DNA of 19,940 nucleotides from CAMLLJ01 sp035759585 (GTDB lineage: Bacteria; Gemmatimonadota; Gemmatimonadetes; Gemmatimonadales; GWC2-71-9): positions 1 to 19,940 of the forward strand of contig DASTUP010000115.1 in the NCBI GenBank assembly GCA_035759585.1, given 5' to 3'. Below, in pieces: positions 1 to 7,200 of the stretch (positions within the stretch are counted from its first letter, which is position 1; each line of letters starts with the position of its first letter). Both the position numbers and the translations under genes were made by a program. The notes under the pieces are model-generated. The model had not been told where the DNA came from. It saw nothing but the letters and a program-made list of their open reading frames with translations, and did not search any database.

Positions 1-1
1 T

Positions 2-670
2 GCGCCTGGTGCGCCGTCTGCCGGCGTCCGCTTCCGGCTCTATGCGCTCGAGCCCTCCGGAATCCCGTCGGAGCCGCTGGTGCAGCTCGGTCATGTCGAT
101 GTAACCGGTGAGAGCGCATCCGAATTCCGGATCCGGGTTTCGGATGCTGCGGGCGTTCGTCTCGAGTATCGCGTCGTGGCGAGCGGAACCGAGGCCGAGA
201 GCCATGTTCGGGCCCAGGGCTTCACGGTCGACGGAGGCGCACGCGCGGACTTCGGGTTCGAGAATCGCATCGAGCTCACCGGTGCTTCGTCGGGCATGAT
301 GCGTCTCGGCGAGCTCCTCGAGCTTCCCGGCCGGAATCTCGAGCTCGACTGCGCGAGCATTCTCCTCGTCCGCACCGGGCTTCCGCCCGAGCTGCAGCTC
401 GATCTCCTGCTTCGCGGACCGAACGGTGAGGTCGGCGTGGCCGGAGCATATGAGCTAGGCGGAAGCGGCACACTCTCCGTCGATGTGAACGGCGAGAGCT
501 ACGCCGCGGTCACCGTCGCCGGCAGCGATTACGGCATCGCCGGCACCGCCGGTGAGCCGCTGCCGGAAAGCTCCGTCGAGATGGTCGGCCACGTGATCGG
601 CACGCGCGACTCGGGCCTGGAGTTGTTCGACCGCCTGGTGCGGCCGGTGGAGACGCTGATCACCCCTTGA
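2..670 (+). CDS. Hypothetical secreted/lipoprotein-like protein, 5' end outside window
   Basis: The reading frame is open from base 2 and stops at 668-670, so about 222 C-terminal residues are present and the true start lies upstream of the window. I do not recognise the family. The protein is clearly a paralogue of the next gene: near its start it has GAPSAGVRFRLYALEP where the neighbour has GAPATGVRFILYAVDA, and near its end GPNGEVGVAGAYE followed by VDVNGESYAAV where the neighbour has SPNGRVELAGELN followed by IRVNGDVYATY. The sequence is rich in short alternating hydrophobic/polar stretches, suggesting an all-beta fold. The single ATG-like starts inside it are not credible as the gene start because similarity to the neighbour begins before them. 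By analogy with its paralogue it is probably exported, but the signal region is not visible. Function unknown. Confidence 0.7.
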   Translation, partial: APGAPSAGVRFRLYALEPSGIPSEPLVQLGHVDVTGESASEFRIRVSDAAGVRLEYRVVASGTEAESHVRAQGFTVDGGARADFGFENRIELTGASSGMMRLGELLELPGRNLELDCASILLVRTGLPPELQLDLLLRGPNGEVGVAGAYELGGSGTLSVDVNGESYAAVTVAGSDYGIAGTAGEPLPESSVEMVGHVIGTRDSGLELFDRLVRPVETLITP

Positions 671-793
671 TTCCGGAGCGGATGTCGCGGTCGGCATGCC
701 CATTGCCCTGTACCGCCCCGTGAGGGCTCGTGCAGGGCTTTGCATTCCTGGCTCCGCCGAGCCCAACAGGTGCCACTCCAACACGTTGCACGT

Positions 794-819
794 CGCCGGG
801 CCGGGAGACCGGCCCGGCG
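794..819 (+). promoter_or_regulatory. GAGA-capped hairpin in the leader of the lipoprotein gene
   Basis: A perfect 11-bp stem (794-804 with 809-819; core arm GCCGGGCCGG) is closed by the tetraloop GAGA, a GNRA-type loop. It ends 14 bases before the Shine-Dalgarno GGAG at 834-837. It has no U-tract, so it is unlikely to be a terminator for the upstream gene. A leader structure affecting mRNA stability or translation is an inference. Confidence 0.5.
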
Positions 820-844
820 CCGACCACCTCTTCGGAGAACGTCC

Positions 845-1927
845 ATGGAATTCTGCAAGATCCGGGTTGCCCTTGCTGCCGGTCTGGTGGCCTTTACCGC
901 CGCCTGCGGCGATTCGGGGCCGAGTGAATTTGACGCAGCCGGCATGCAGGCGGACCTCGAGGTCATCGAGCAGCTCGATTCCGATCCCACCTTCGCCAGC
1001 CTGGGCGCAGCGTTCACGGGAATCACCAACGAGTTCGGGGAGGGTGCCGCGGTGCTCAGCGCCGCGAAGCTCCAGAACATCGCGCTCACGCGCAGCGGCC
1101 GCGCCTCGGCAGGCGCCGCGATCAACGTGTTCTTCTCGAAGGGTGGTGCGAACGCGATCAACGCGTCGCTCGCCTCGATCCCGCCGGAAGTGGCCGGGAA
1201 GACCTACGTCTATGACGAGGTCGCCGAGGACTGGGTTGCCTCCGACCGGAGCGGGGCGCCCGCAACCGGTGTCCGCTTCATCCTGTACGCGGTCGACGCC
1301 TTTGGCGACATCGTGACGCCGCTGGTCGAAACGGGCCACATCGACCTCACCGATTTCTCGAGCGGCAGCGAGATGGGTGCGCGGCTCGTCGCCGTCTCGG
1401 GCGGAGAAACGAAGGCCGACTATTCCGCGACGGCGACCGGCGACGGCGCGAACGGCACGCTCGAGATCGCCGGCTTCCTCGGCACCGACGAGCACCGCGT
1501 GGATCTCGAGTTCACGGCCAACGCGACCACGAGCGGCGACGACGTGACCTTCGCGCTCGACTCGCGCCTCGAGTTCCCGGGGCATGATGTCGTGTTCGAC
1601 GTCTCGCTCAACGGCACGAGCAACGACGTCACCAACGCCTACTCGGCGGAGCTCGAGCAGCTCATCGAATCGCCGAACGGGCGCGTCGAGCTCGCGGGTG
1701 AGCTCAATGAGGAAACGCACCTCGTCATCCGCGTCAACGGCGATGTCTACGCGACGTACGACGGCGACAGCGAGACCCTCACCGGCGCCAACGGCCGCAC
1801 GCTCACGCAGGACGAGCAGGGGGCACTCTTCAGCGCGGTCTTCGCGCTCGAGCTCACGGTCTTCGTGCCGATCTTCGTTGCGACGCCGCTGCTCTGGATC
1901 GTGGGGGACCTGCCGTCGATCTTCTGA
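845..1927 (+). CDS. Putative lipoprotein of unknown function, paralogue of upstream gene
   Basis: This encodes a 360-residue protein. ATG 845 is chosen because GGAG (834-837) sits 7 bases upstream and because the N-terminus then forms a lipoprotein signal: Lys/Arg at residues 5-7, a hydrophobic stretch at 8-18, then FTAAC with the acceptor Cys at 21, followed by a polar GDSGPSE linker. This predicts export and lipidation at a membrane. The rest is low in Cys and looks beta-rich. Residues from about 140 onward resemble the preceding gene, so the two form a tandem duplicate with a diverged spacer of 174 bases. The C-terminus ends in an unusually hydrophobic segment (FALELTVFVPIFVATPLLWIV), absent from the upstream copy, which might insert in or pack against a membrane. 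No catalytic motif is recognisable; function unknown. Confidence 0.75.
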   Translation: MEFCKIRVALAAGLVAFTAACGDSGPSEFDAAGMQADLEVIEQLDSDPTFASLGAAFTGITNEFGEGAAVLSAAKLQNIALTRSGRASAGAAINVFFSKGGANAINASLASIPPEVAGKTYVYDEVAEDWVASDRSGAPATGVRFILYAVDAFGDIVTPLVETGHIDLTDFSSGSEMGARLVAVSGGETKADYSATATGDGANGTLEIAGFLGTDEHRVDLEFTANATTSGDDVTFALDSRLEFPGHDVVFDVSLNGTSNDVTNAYSAELEQLIESPNGRVELAGELNEETHLVIRVNGDVYATYDGDSETLTGANGRTLTQDEQGALFSAVFALELTVFVPIFVATPLLWIVGDLPSIF

Positions 1928-1942
1928 TCGATCGACCGAACG

Positions 1943-1977
1943 AAAAACGCCCCGCGCATGCCGGCGGGGCGTTCTTC
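1943..1977 (+). terminator. Rho-independent-type terminator after the lipoprotein pair
   Basis: A 10-bp perfect stem, AACGCCCCGC (1946-1955) with GCGGGGCGTT (1964-1973) and an 8-base loop, starts 18 bases after the stop codon. It is followed by TTCTTC and preceded by an A-run (1943-1947), so it could act on both strands. It is the clearest terminator in the window. Confidence 0.8.
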
Positions 1978-2285
1978 ATTTCAACGATTTCGTCCGTCGC
2001 AGCGCAATCAGAAAATCGCACACGAAAACAAGGCTGCGGCTCCGTGCGCCAGGTGTTCTGGGGGGCCGCACCTAAACTTTTCGATCCCTGCCGGCGAGCG
2101 GCGGCTGTCGTGGGCACGGAGCCGATTCGCGGGCTTTTCAGTTCCGTTTCGCGGTTTTGCGATTCGCCCATGCCCGCCGGGCGCGGCGATCCCGTCTCCA
2201 TCCCGCCCCCTTTCGTCCTTTCGTGTTTTCGTGTGCGCTGTTTCGCCCCGCCTGTCGCTATCCCTATGGCCTATCGCTCACCACT
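1978..2285. other. Gene-free spacer with TTCG-rich repeats
   Basis: No frame here gives a convincing protein. The right half is enriched in TTTCG/TTTTCG words spaced about 8 bases apart (about 2125-2245), separately listed. A 14-base inverted repeat, CGCACACGAAAACA at 2017-2030 and its complement at 2224-2237, brackets about 190 bases. The spacer separates the convergent ends of the lipoprotein gene and the MoxR gene. No clear terminator for the minus-strand MoxR gene was found in it. Confidence 0.5.
2210..2233 (-). repeat. 8-bp tandem repeat, three units (degenerate copies nearby)
   Basis: Three abutting octamers, CTTTCGTC (2210-2217), CTTTCGTG (2218-2225) and TTTTCGTG (2226-2233), read on the minus strand as CACGAAAA, CACGAAAG, GACGAAAG. 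Weaker copies with the same spacing (TTTCGCGG, TTTTGCGA) lie around 2145-2165. The same type of octamer recurs in the opposite orientation at 19870-19901. Confidence 0.6.
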
Positions 2286-3302
<1,017 letters not shown>

Positions 3303-3352
3303 GACACCCGGAAGAAAGGGACAGAGAACGGTACGCCGAAGCGGCCCGATTA

Positions 3353-3365
3353 GTTGCGGCGCAAC
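3353..3365. promoter_or_regulatory. Small inverted repeat in the moxR/atp divergent spacer
   Basis: GTTGCG and CGCAAC flank a single G, giving a 13-base perfect dyad midway between the divergent MoxR and atp genes. It lies about 37 bases upstream of the predicted atp -35 box, so it could be an operator, but nothing else supports that. Confidence 0.3.
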
Positions 3366-3401
3366 CCGAAACGTAGCCGGTCGGACGCACCCTCGCCGAG
3401 C

Positions 3402-3430
3402 TTGCGAAAAATTTCACAAGCGGGTAGATT
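3402..3430 (+). promoter_or_regulatory. Sigma-70-type promoter of the atp operon
   Basis: TTGCGA (3402-3407) and TAGATT (3425-3430) are separated by exactly 17 bases. The predicted transcription start, about 7 bases beyond the -10 box, falls near 3437, only about 4 bases before ATG 3441. The mRNA would therefore be almost leaderless, in keeping with the absence of a Shine-Dalgarno at this start. Confidence 0.6.
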
Positions 3431-3440
3431 CGCCCCCGAT

Positions 3441-3689
3441 ATGAGGGAGAGGAAGGGGCAGGACGAGGGAGTCGGCGCGGGGTACCGGTACGTCTCCCTG
3501 GGCTACACCTTCGCGGGCGGGATCCTGCTCTTCATGGGTGCCGGATACGCGCTCGACCGCTGGCTCGGGACGCTTCCCTGGCTCACGCTGGCCGGTACGC
3601 TCGCCGGCGCGGTGCTGAGCTTCCTCTCGGTCTATCGCCGGCTCATGGCCGACGAGGCGCGCGAGAAGCGGGAGCGGGCAGGAAAGTGA
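3441..3689 (+). CDS. atpZ: AtpZ/AtpI-family small membrane protein of the ATP synthase operon
   Basis: This is an 82-residue membrane protein. A charged N-terminus (RERKGQDEG) is followed by two hydrophobic segments, about residues 18-38 and 46-64, joined by the family-typical GYALDRWLGTLPW turn, and a basic/acidic tail. This layout matches the AtpZ-type accessory protein encoded first in many F-ATPase operons; family members are linked to ATP synthase assembly or Mg2+/Ca2+ handling. ATG 3441 is chosen because an upstream TTG extension (3354) would add 29 polar residues and overlap the predicted promoter. The stop overlaps the next start by four bases (GTGA), which implies translational coupling. 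Confidence 0.75.
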   Translation: MRERKGQDEGVGAGYRYVSLGYTFAGGILLFMGAGYALDRWLGTLPWLTLAGTLAGAVLSFLSVYRRLMADEAREKRERAGK

Positions 3690-4027
3690 TCATCGCTGCG
3701 GCCGGAGCTGCGCTCACCGTGCTGGTCACCACCGCCATGGTGACGGCCTTCGGCCGGCCGGCGCTGGTTCCGGGGATCGTCTTCGGAGCGATCGCCACGC
3801 TGATCCAGGTCGTGGCGGACCGGCTGGTGACGAAGCGCCTTGCCGCCTCCGTGGGGGAGTTCGGTCGGGGCCATGTCGCCGGCATGGGACTCAGGCTGGT
3901 GGGCATCGTACTGATGACCGTCGCCATCGTCGGAGCGCCGGCGCTCTTTCCGCCGCTTCCCACGGCGTTCGGTTTTCTCGGGGTACTCGTACCGTTGCTG
4001 TTCATGGAGATACGGCTGGCCCGATGA
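3686..4027 (+). CDS. atpI: ATP synthase subunit I-like membrane protein
   Basis: This encodes a 113-residue protein that is almost wholly hydrophobic, with four likely membrane helices (about residues 3-22, 28-46, 66-85 and 91-108). Its length, topology and place directly before atpB fit AtpI, the non-essential factor that helps c-ring assembly. Sequence conservation in this family is low, so the call rests mainly on context. The GTG start at 3686 lies within the stop of the preceding gene, and its own stop overlaps the atpB start (ATGA at 4024), so three consecutive cistrons are coupled. Confidence 0.7.
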   Translation: MIIAAAGAALTVLVTTAMVTAFGRPALVPGIVFGAIATLIQVVADRLVTKRLAASVGEFGRGHVAGMGLRLVGIVLMTVAIVGAPALFPPLPTAFGFLGVLVPLLFMEIRLAR

Positions 4028-4893
4028 TTCAGGAACATTCCGCAGAGCCGCTCAACATCGGCGAGATGGTACTGCACCACACGGCGGATGCGTGGACGAT
4101 CGACCTCGAGCCGATCACCACGATCCACCTGCCGCGCTTTGCCGACATTCATATCGGCGGGATGGCGATCAACCTGTCGCCGACGAAGCACGTCGTCTTC
4201 ATGATTCTCGCGGCACTGCTCGTCTTCCTCACGATGTGGATCGGTGGCCGCTCCATCGACCGGAGCCGCCGTGAAGGCAAGGCGCCGAAGGGATTCGGCA
4301 ACGCCGTCGAGGCGATGGTCCTCTACGTGCGGAACGAGATCGCCATCGCCAACATCGGGCACGACGGAGCGAAGTTCGCGCCGTTCATCCTGACGCTCTT
4401 CTTCTTCGTGCTCTACGCCAACCTGCTCGGCCTGCTGCCCTGGGGCTCGTCGGCCACGGGCAATCTCGCCGTCACGGCCGCGCTCGCGATCATGGTCTTC
4501 CTGACCGTCGAGATCGGCGGGATGATCAAGCTCGGCGCGAAGGGCTACATGCACACGCTCTTTCCGCAGCTGCCTGGCCTTGGCGGCGTCGGCGGCATGG
4601 CGATGTCGGTGGCGATGTTCCCGATCGAGGTGCTGGGCAAGCTGGTCAAGCCGTTCGCGCTCGCCGTCCGTCTCTTCGGCAACATGACGGCGGGACACTT
4701 CGTGATCCTCTCGCTCTTCGGGATCATCTTCCTCTTCGGCCAGCTCTTCGTCTGGAACGTGGGCATCGGCATCGTCACGGCGGCGCTGGTGACCGGGATC
4801 ATGATGCTGGAGCTGATCGTGGCGCTGCTGCAGGCGTACGTGTTCGCGCTGCTGAGCGCGGTGTTCATCGGGCTGATGCAGCACGAGCACTAG
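4024..4893 (+). CDS. atpB: F-type ATP synthase subunit a
   Basis: This is the 289-residue proton-channel subunit of the Fo sector in the inner membrane. The signature LAVRLFGNMTAGH places the essential stator arginine at R216, equivalent to E. coli R210, and the last helix VALLQAYVFALLSAVFI carries the conserved Gln (Q270). About five to six membrane helices are visible, including 53-72, 118-138, 145-166, 224-243 and 250-284. The region before the first helix (about 50 residues) is somewhat long and contains several His and Asp residues. ATG 4024 overlaps the preceding stop. A 190-base spacer with stable hairpins follows before atpE. Confidence 0.97.
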   Translation: MIQEHSAEPLNIGEMVLHHTADAWTIDLEPITTIHLPRFADIHIGGMAINLSPTKHVVFMILAALLVFLTMWIGGRSIDRSRREGKAPKGFGNAVEAMVLYVRNEIAIANIGHDGAKFAPFILTLFFFVLYANLLGLLPWGSSATGNLAVTAALAIMVFLTVEIGGMIKLGAKGYMHTLFPQLPGLGGVGGMAMSVAMFPIEVLGKLVKPFALAVRLFGNMTAGHFVILSLFGIIFLFGQLFVWNVGIGIVTAALVTGIMMLELIVALLQAYVFALLSAVFIGLMQHEH

Positions 4894-4908
4894 CAGGGAA
4901 ATGCAGGA

Positions 4909-4940
4909 CCGGCAGGGCGGGGCGCACACCGCCCTGCCGG
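4909..4940 (+). promoter_or_regulatory. Perfect 12-bp hairpin between atpB and atpE
   Basis: CCGGCAGGGCGG (4909-4920) pairs fully with 4929-4940 around an 8-base loop, 15 bases after the atpB stop. No U-run follows, so full termination is unlikely. Placed directly upstream of the gene whose product is needed in highest copy number, it could protect a 3' end or mark a processing site. Confidence 0.5.
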
Positions 4941-4945
4941 ATGTA

Positions 4946-4963
4946 GCCGGCCGGGGGGCCGGC
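4946..4963 (+). promoter_or_regulatory. Second hairpin between atpB and atpE
   Basis: GCCGGCC (4946-4952) pairs with GGCCGGC (4957-4963) across GGGG, only 5 bases after the first hairpin. The two stacked structures occupy the first third of the 190-base spacer; the rest is GC-rich without an obvious promoter. Confidence 0.4.
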
Positions 4964-5083
4964 GAAGCCCGCTGCCCGGAAGGGCGCCGGCGGGCACCTC
5001 GGCAGGAGCCGCGCGGGAGACGTGGCGGCCGGTGAGGAGCGCGCAAACGGAACTCGAATCTCCCGACCTACAAGGATGAAACG

Positions 5084-5362
5084 ATGCTGAATCTGCTCAT
5101 GCTGGTGCAGGAAGCCGTGACCGCCGGCGCGGAAGTCGCCAAGAACACGAACGCGCTCCTGGGCGCCGGCATCGGCATCGGCCTCGCCGTGCTCGGCGCG
5201 GGCATCGGCCTCGGCCGCATCGGCGGCTCGGCGGCGGAAGCGATCGCGCGGCAGCCGGAAGCGGCCGGCGACATCCGCGGCGCGGCGCTGCTCATCGCGG
5301 TGCTCCTCGAGGGCGCCACGATCATCGCGCTCGTCTTCGCGCTGCTCTTCAAGCTGATCTGA
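5084..5362 (+). CDS. atpE: F-type ATP synthase subunit c
   Basis: This is a 92-residue proteolipid forming the rotor ring of Fo. Helix 1 (about 25-50) carries the glycine-rich packing pattern GAGIGIG...LGAGIGLG, the polar loop has the canonical ARQPE (55-59), and helix 2 (about 66-90) has the ion-binding carboxylate E76 in AVLLEGATIIALV. The residue after the Glu is Gly and the helix-1 position matching the Na+-ligand Gln is Leu, so the Na+-binding signature is absent and proton coupling is inferred. About 20 extra N-terminal residues, partly hydrophobic, precede helix 1. AAGGA at 5071-5075 lies 8 bases before ATG 5084 and is a good ribosome binding site, consistent with strong independent translation. 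Confidence 0.97.
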   Translation: MLNLLMLVQEAVTAGAEVAKNTNALLGAGIGIGLAVLGAGIGLGRIGGSAAEAIARQPEAAGDIRGAALLIAVLLEGATIIALVFALLFKLI

Positions 5363-5372
5363 CGGACTGACG

Positions 5373-5915
5373 ATGCCTACCCTGCTCGCGCTGCTCGCGG
5401 CCCCGGTGGCCGGCGCGCCATTGTCGCCCTTCGAGGTCAATTTCGGCCTCTTCTTCTGGACCTGGGCGGTCTTCATCGCGCTCTTCTTCATCCTGAAGAA
5501 GTTCGCGTGGCCTTCGATCCTCCGGGCCACCGAGGAGCGTGAGCGGGCCATCGAGCGCCAGCTTGGCGAAGCGCAGCGGATGAACGCCGAGGCTGCGGCA
5601 GCGCTCGAGGAGAACAAGCGGCTCGTGGCCGAGACGCGCGCCTCGGTGCACCAGCTCATGGCCGAGGGGAAGGCCGCCGCGGAGAAGGAGCGCACGGTGG
5701 CGCTCGAGAAGACCCGTCAGGAGCAGGAAGAGCTGCTTGCGCGGGCGCGCCGCGAGATCGAGGCGGAGAAGGACCGTGCCGTCGTGGAGCTGCGCCGTGA
5801 GGCGGTGGATCTCTCGCTCGCCGCCGCGTCGAAGCTGATCGGTGAGCGGCTGGAGACGGACGCCGACCGGCGGCTCGTCATGAGCTACATCGGCGCGATG
5901 GGCGAGGGGCATTGA
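5373..5915 (+). CDS. atpF: F-type ATP synthase subunit b
   Basis: This is the 180-residue peripheral-stalk subunit. A single membrane helix (about residues 23-41, FGLFFWTWAVFIALFFIL) is followed by the typical KKFAWPSIL junction and then a long, charged coiled coil rich in Glu, Arg, Ala and Lys (about 52-160), which reaches up to F1. It ends with the delta-binding region around AASKLIGERLETDADRRLVMSYI. The N-terminus (MPTLLALLAAPVAGAPLSP) is hydrophobic and could resemble a signal sequence, as in several b subunits. The start lies 10 bases after the atpE stop. The stop overlaps the next start. Confidence 0.95.
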   Translation: MPTLLALLAAPVAGAPLSPFEVNFGLFFWTWAVFIALFFILKKFAWPSILRATEERERAIERQLGEAQRMNAEAAAALEENKRLVAETRASVHQLMAEGKAAAEKERTVALEKTRQEQEELLARARREIEAEKDRAVVELRREAVDLSLAAASKLIGERLETDADRRLVMSYIGAMGEGH

Positions 5916-6445
5916 GACCGACGACCATCGCCCGGAACTACGCGGAGGCCCTGTTCACGCTCGGTGAGCAGAGCGGGCAGACCACGCAGTACGCCCAGCT
6001 CATCGACGCCGTCGCCGGCGCGATCGAGCTGGCGCCCGAGGTGCAGACGCTGCTCATCTCGCCGCGGGTGCCGAAGGCGGCCAAGTCGCGGCTGCTCGCG
6101 GCGGCGCTGCCGAACGCGCCGAAGGAGTTCGTGCGGTTCCTCCAGGCCGTCGTGCAGCGGGGGCGGCAGGGACTCTTTCGCGAGATCGCGCAGGAGTACG
6201 CGACGCTGGTGGACGTGAAGTTCAATCGCGTCCGGGCGGGCGTGACGCTCGCGAAGGAACCGGACGAAGCGCTGCGCGAAAGCATCCGCAAGGCGCTCAC
6301 CGAGGCGCTCGGCAAGGACGTGCTGCCGACGTTCACGGCGGATCCGGCGATCCTCGGCGGGACCATCGTGCGCGTGGGGGAGCGGATCTACGACGGCAGC
6401 GTGCGGCGGCGGATGGCGAGACTGCGGCGGCAGCTGCTGAGCTGA
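5912..6445 (+). CDS. atpH: F-type ATP synthase subunit delta
   Basis: This 177-residue protein joins the peripheral stalk to the top of F1 (OSCP/delta family). It has the helical N-terminal domain opening with TTIARNYAEALF, the family hallmark, and a C-terminal beta/alpha region with GGTIVRVGERIYDGSVRRRMARLRRQL, the standard delta ending. The start codon is TTG at 5912, sharing bases with the atpF stop (TTGA), so translation is probably coupled to atpF. This is the last ATP synthase gene of the locus; atpA, atpG, atpD and atpC do not follow. Confidence 0.95.
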   Translation: MRPTTIARNYAEALFTLGEQSGQTTQYAQLIDAVAGAIELAPEVQTLLISPRVPKAAKSRLLAAALPNAPKEFVRFLQAVVQRGRQGLFREIAQEYATLVDVKFNRVRAGVTLAKEPDEALRESIRKALTEALGKDVLPTFTADPAILGGTIVRVGERIYDGSVRRRMARLRRQLLS

Positions 6446-7071
6446 GCTGGTCCGGTTGGAGATCTCTGCAGGACGACGAGGCCCCGGGCGATGCCCGGGG
6501 CTTCCTTGCGTGCGATTAGCGCATCGCTCGCCCCGGGCTGCAGCCCGGGGCCGCCAGCGAGTCCAGTAGCGCTGCCAGGAAGCCGCGGGCTTTGCCCGCG
6601 GCCCGCCGAGCTCGCGCCACAGAGCGGGCACGCGCCCGCGCGATCCCATCCCGGATCCTTCCAGCCTGGAGCGATCCATCCTCCCACGCGAGAATCCTCG
6701 CGATGATGCTGCTCCTGATTCAGGATGTAGCCAGTCAACCTGCCGAGCCTCTGAAAGTGCACCGTGTAGAATGAACACCCGGTCTGCCAGGCGAAATTGC
6801 CGCGGTGAGGAACGTTCTGGTGTATCCAGCGACAGCTCCAGGTCTTCAGATCCCGAGCCAGATCGCTCAAGGCGAGTGCTGGCGACCAGGCGACAAGCAG
6901 GTGCACGTGCTCCCGAATTCCCCCGGCGCAGATCGGCCTCGCCTCACGTCGATGGGTAATCGCCGCGAATTCCTCGAACAGCGCTATCCGCCAATCCGGA
7001 TCGATCAACCGCTGCCGATGTTTCGTCGCCCAGATGAGATGCGCCCGCATCTTCACGAAGGAATGGCTCAT
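6388..7071 (-). CDS. REP-associated tyrosine transposase (Y1/IS200-like), C-terminus degenerate
   Basis: This encodes a Y1-type single-strand HUH transposase of the RAYT/IS200-IS605 group. Conserved parts are RAHLIWATKHRQRLI (9-23), the HUH metal motif in GIREHVHLLV (H55, H57), LALSDLARDLKTWS (66-79), FAWQTGCSFYTV (93-104) and GYILNQEQHH, with Y115 as the likely nucleophile. Start ATG 7069-7071 is chosen because homology begins there. The conserved protein ends near residue 125 (base 6697). The following approximately 100 residues are low-complexity Gly/Pro/Ala-rich translation of the palindrome array and run 58 bases into the 3' end of atpH, and the usual acidic/aromatic C-terminal tail of these transposases is missing. 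It may be truncated, or the frame may simply read through. RAYTs are thought to mobilise REP palindromes; here both lie together. Possibly a pseudogene. Confidence 0.75.
   Translation of the reverse strand: MSHSFVKMRAHLIWATKHRQRLIDPDWRIALFEEFAAITHRREARPICAGGIREHVHLLVAWSPALALSDLARDLKTWSCRWIHQNVPHRGNFAWQTGCSFYTVHFQRLGRLTGYILNQEQHHREDSRVGGWIAPGWKDPGWDRAGACPLCGASSAGRGQSPRLPGSATGLAGGPGLQPGASDALIARKEAPGIARGLVVLQRSPTGPAQLSSCRRSLAIRRRTLPS
6478..6507 (+). terminator. REP-like hairpin 1, probable terminator of the atp operon
   Basis: A 9-bp perfect stem, GCCCCGGGC (6481-6489) with GCCCGGGGC (6493-6501), loop GAT, can extend by GAG/TTC to 12 bp and is followed by TTCCTT. It lies 33 bases after the atpH stop. 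It is also the first of four similar palindromes downstream of the minus-strand transposase, so it may have both origins. Confidence 0.55.
6530..6551. repeat. REP-like palindrome 2 (22-base perfect)
   Basis: Each half is GCCCCGGGCTG or its complement, with no loop, giving perfect symmetry. The outer nine bases are identical to palindrome 1, showing a common origin. Confidence 0.65.
6582..6602. repeat. REP-like palindrome 3
   Basis: GCCGCGGGC (6582-6590) and GCCCGCGGC (6594-6602) flank TTT. It is similar in size and spacing to the two preceding palindromes but with a diverged arm. Confidence 0.65.
6624..6639. repeat. REP-like palindrome 4 (short)
   Basis: GCGGGC (6624-6629) and GCCCGC (6634-6639) flank ACGC, inside a longer GC-rich stretch. 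This is the palindrome nearest to the conserved end of the transposase. Confidence 0.5.
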
Positions 7072-7200
7072 CGTACATACTTGCCGGAGGGCTTCATGGC
7101 GTACCAACCACGCCACCGCACCCCGTCCCCTTTCCCCTCACCCCCCGGTATCTTTCCTCGTCCGCCGTGCAGCCCCCGAAACCCCCGTGTTCCGAGCCTC

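Noticed and set aside
455..1720. Minus-strand open frame opposite the lipoprotein gene
   Set aside because: The plus strand has a signal peptide, ribosome site, terminator and a paralogue; the minus translation has none of these.
3643..5046. Long minus-strand open frame (467 codons) opposite atpI and atpB
   Set aside because: It is antisense to well-conserved ATP synthase genes; its His/Asp/Arg-rich translation is the typical mirror of GC-rich coding sequence.
5084..5362. Na+-coupled subunit c
   Set aside because: The Glu is followed by Gly and the Gln of helix 1 is Leu, so the Na+ ligand set is absent.
6478..6639. CRISPR array
   Set aside because: The palindromes are of unequal spacing and sequence, without uniform spacers or cas genes.
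6805..7200. In-frame N-terminal extension of the M1 peptidase by 132 residues
   Set aside because: It overlaps the conserved transposase on the other strand and shows no peptidase similarity; the hydrophobic leader starts at 7201.
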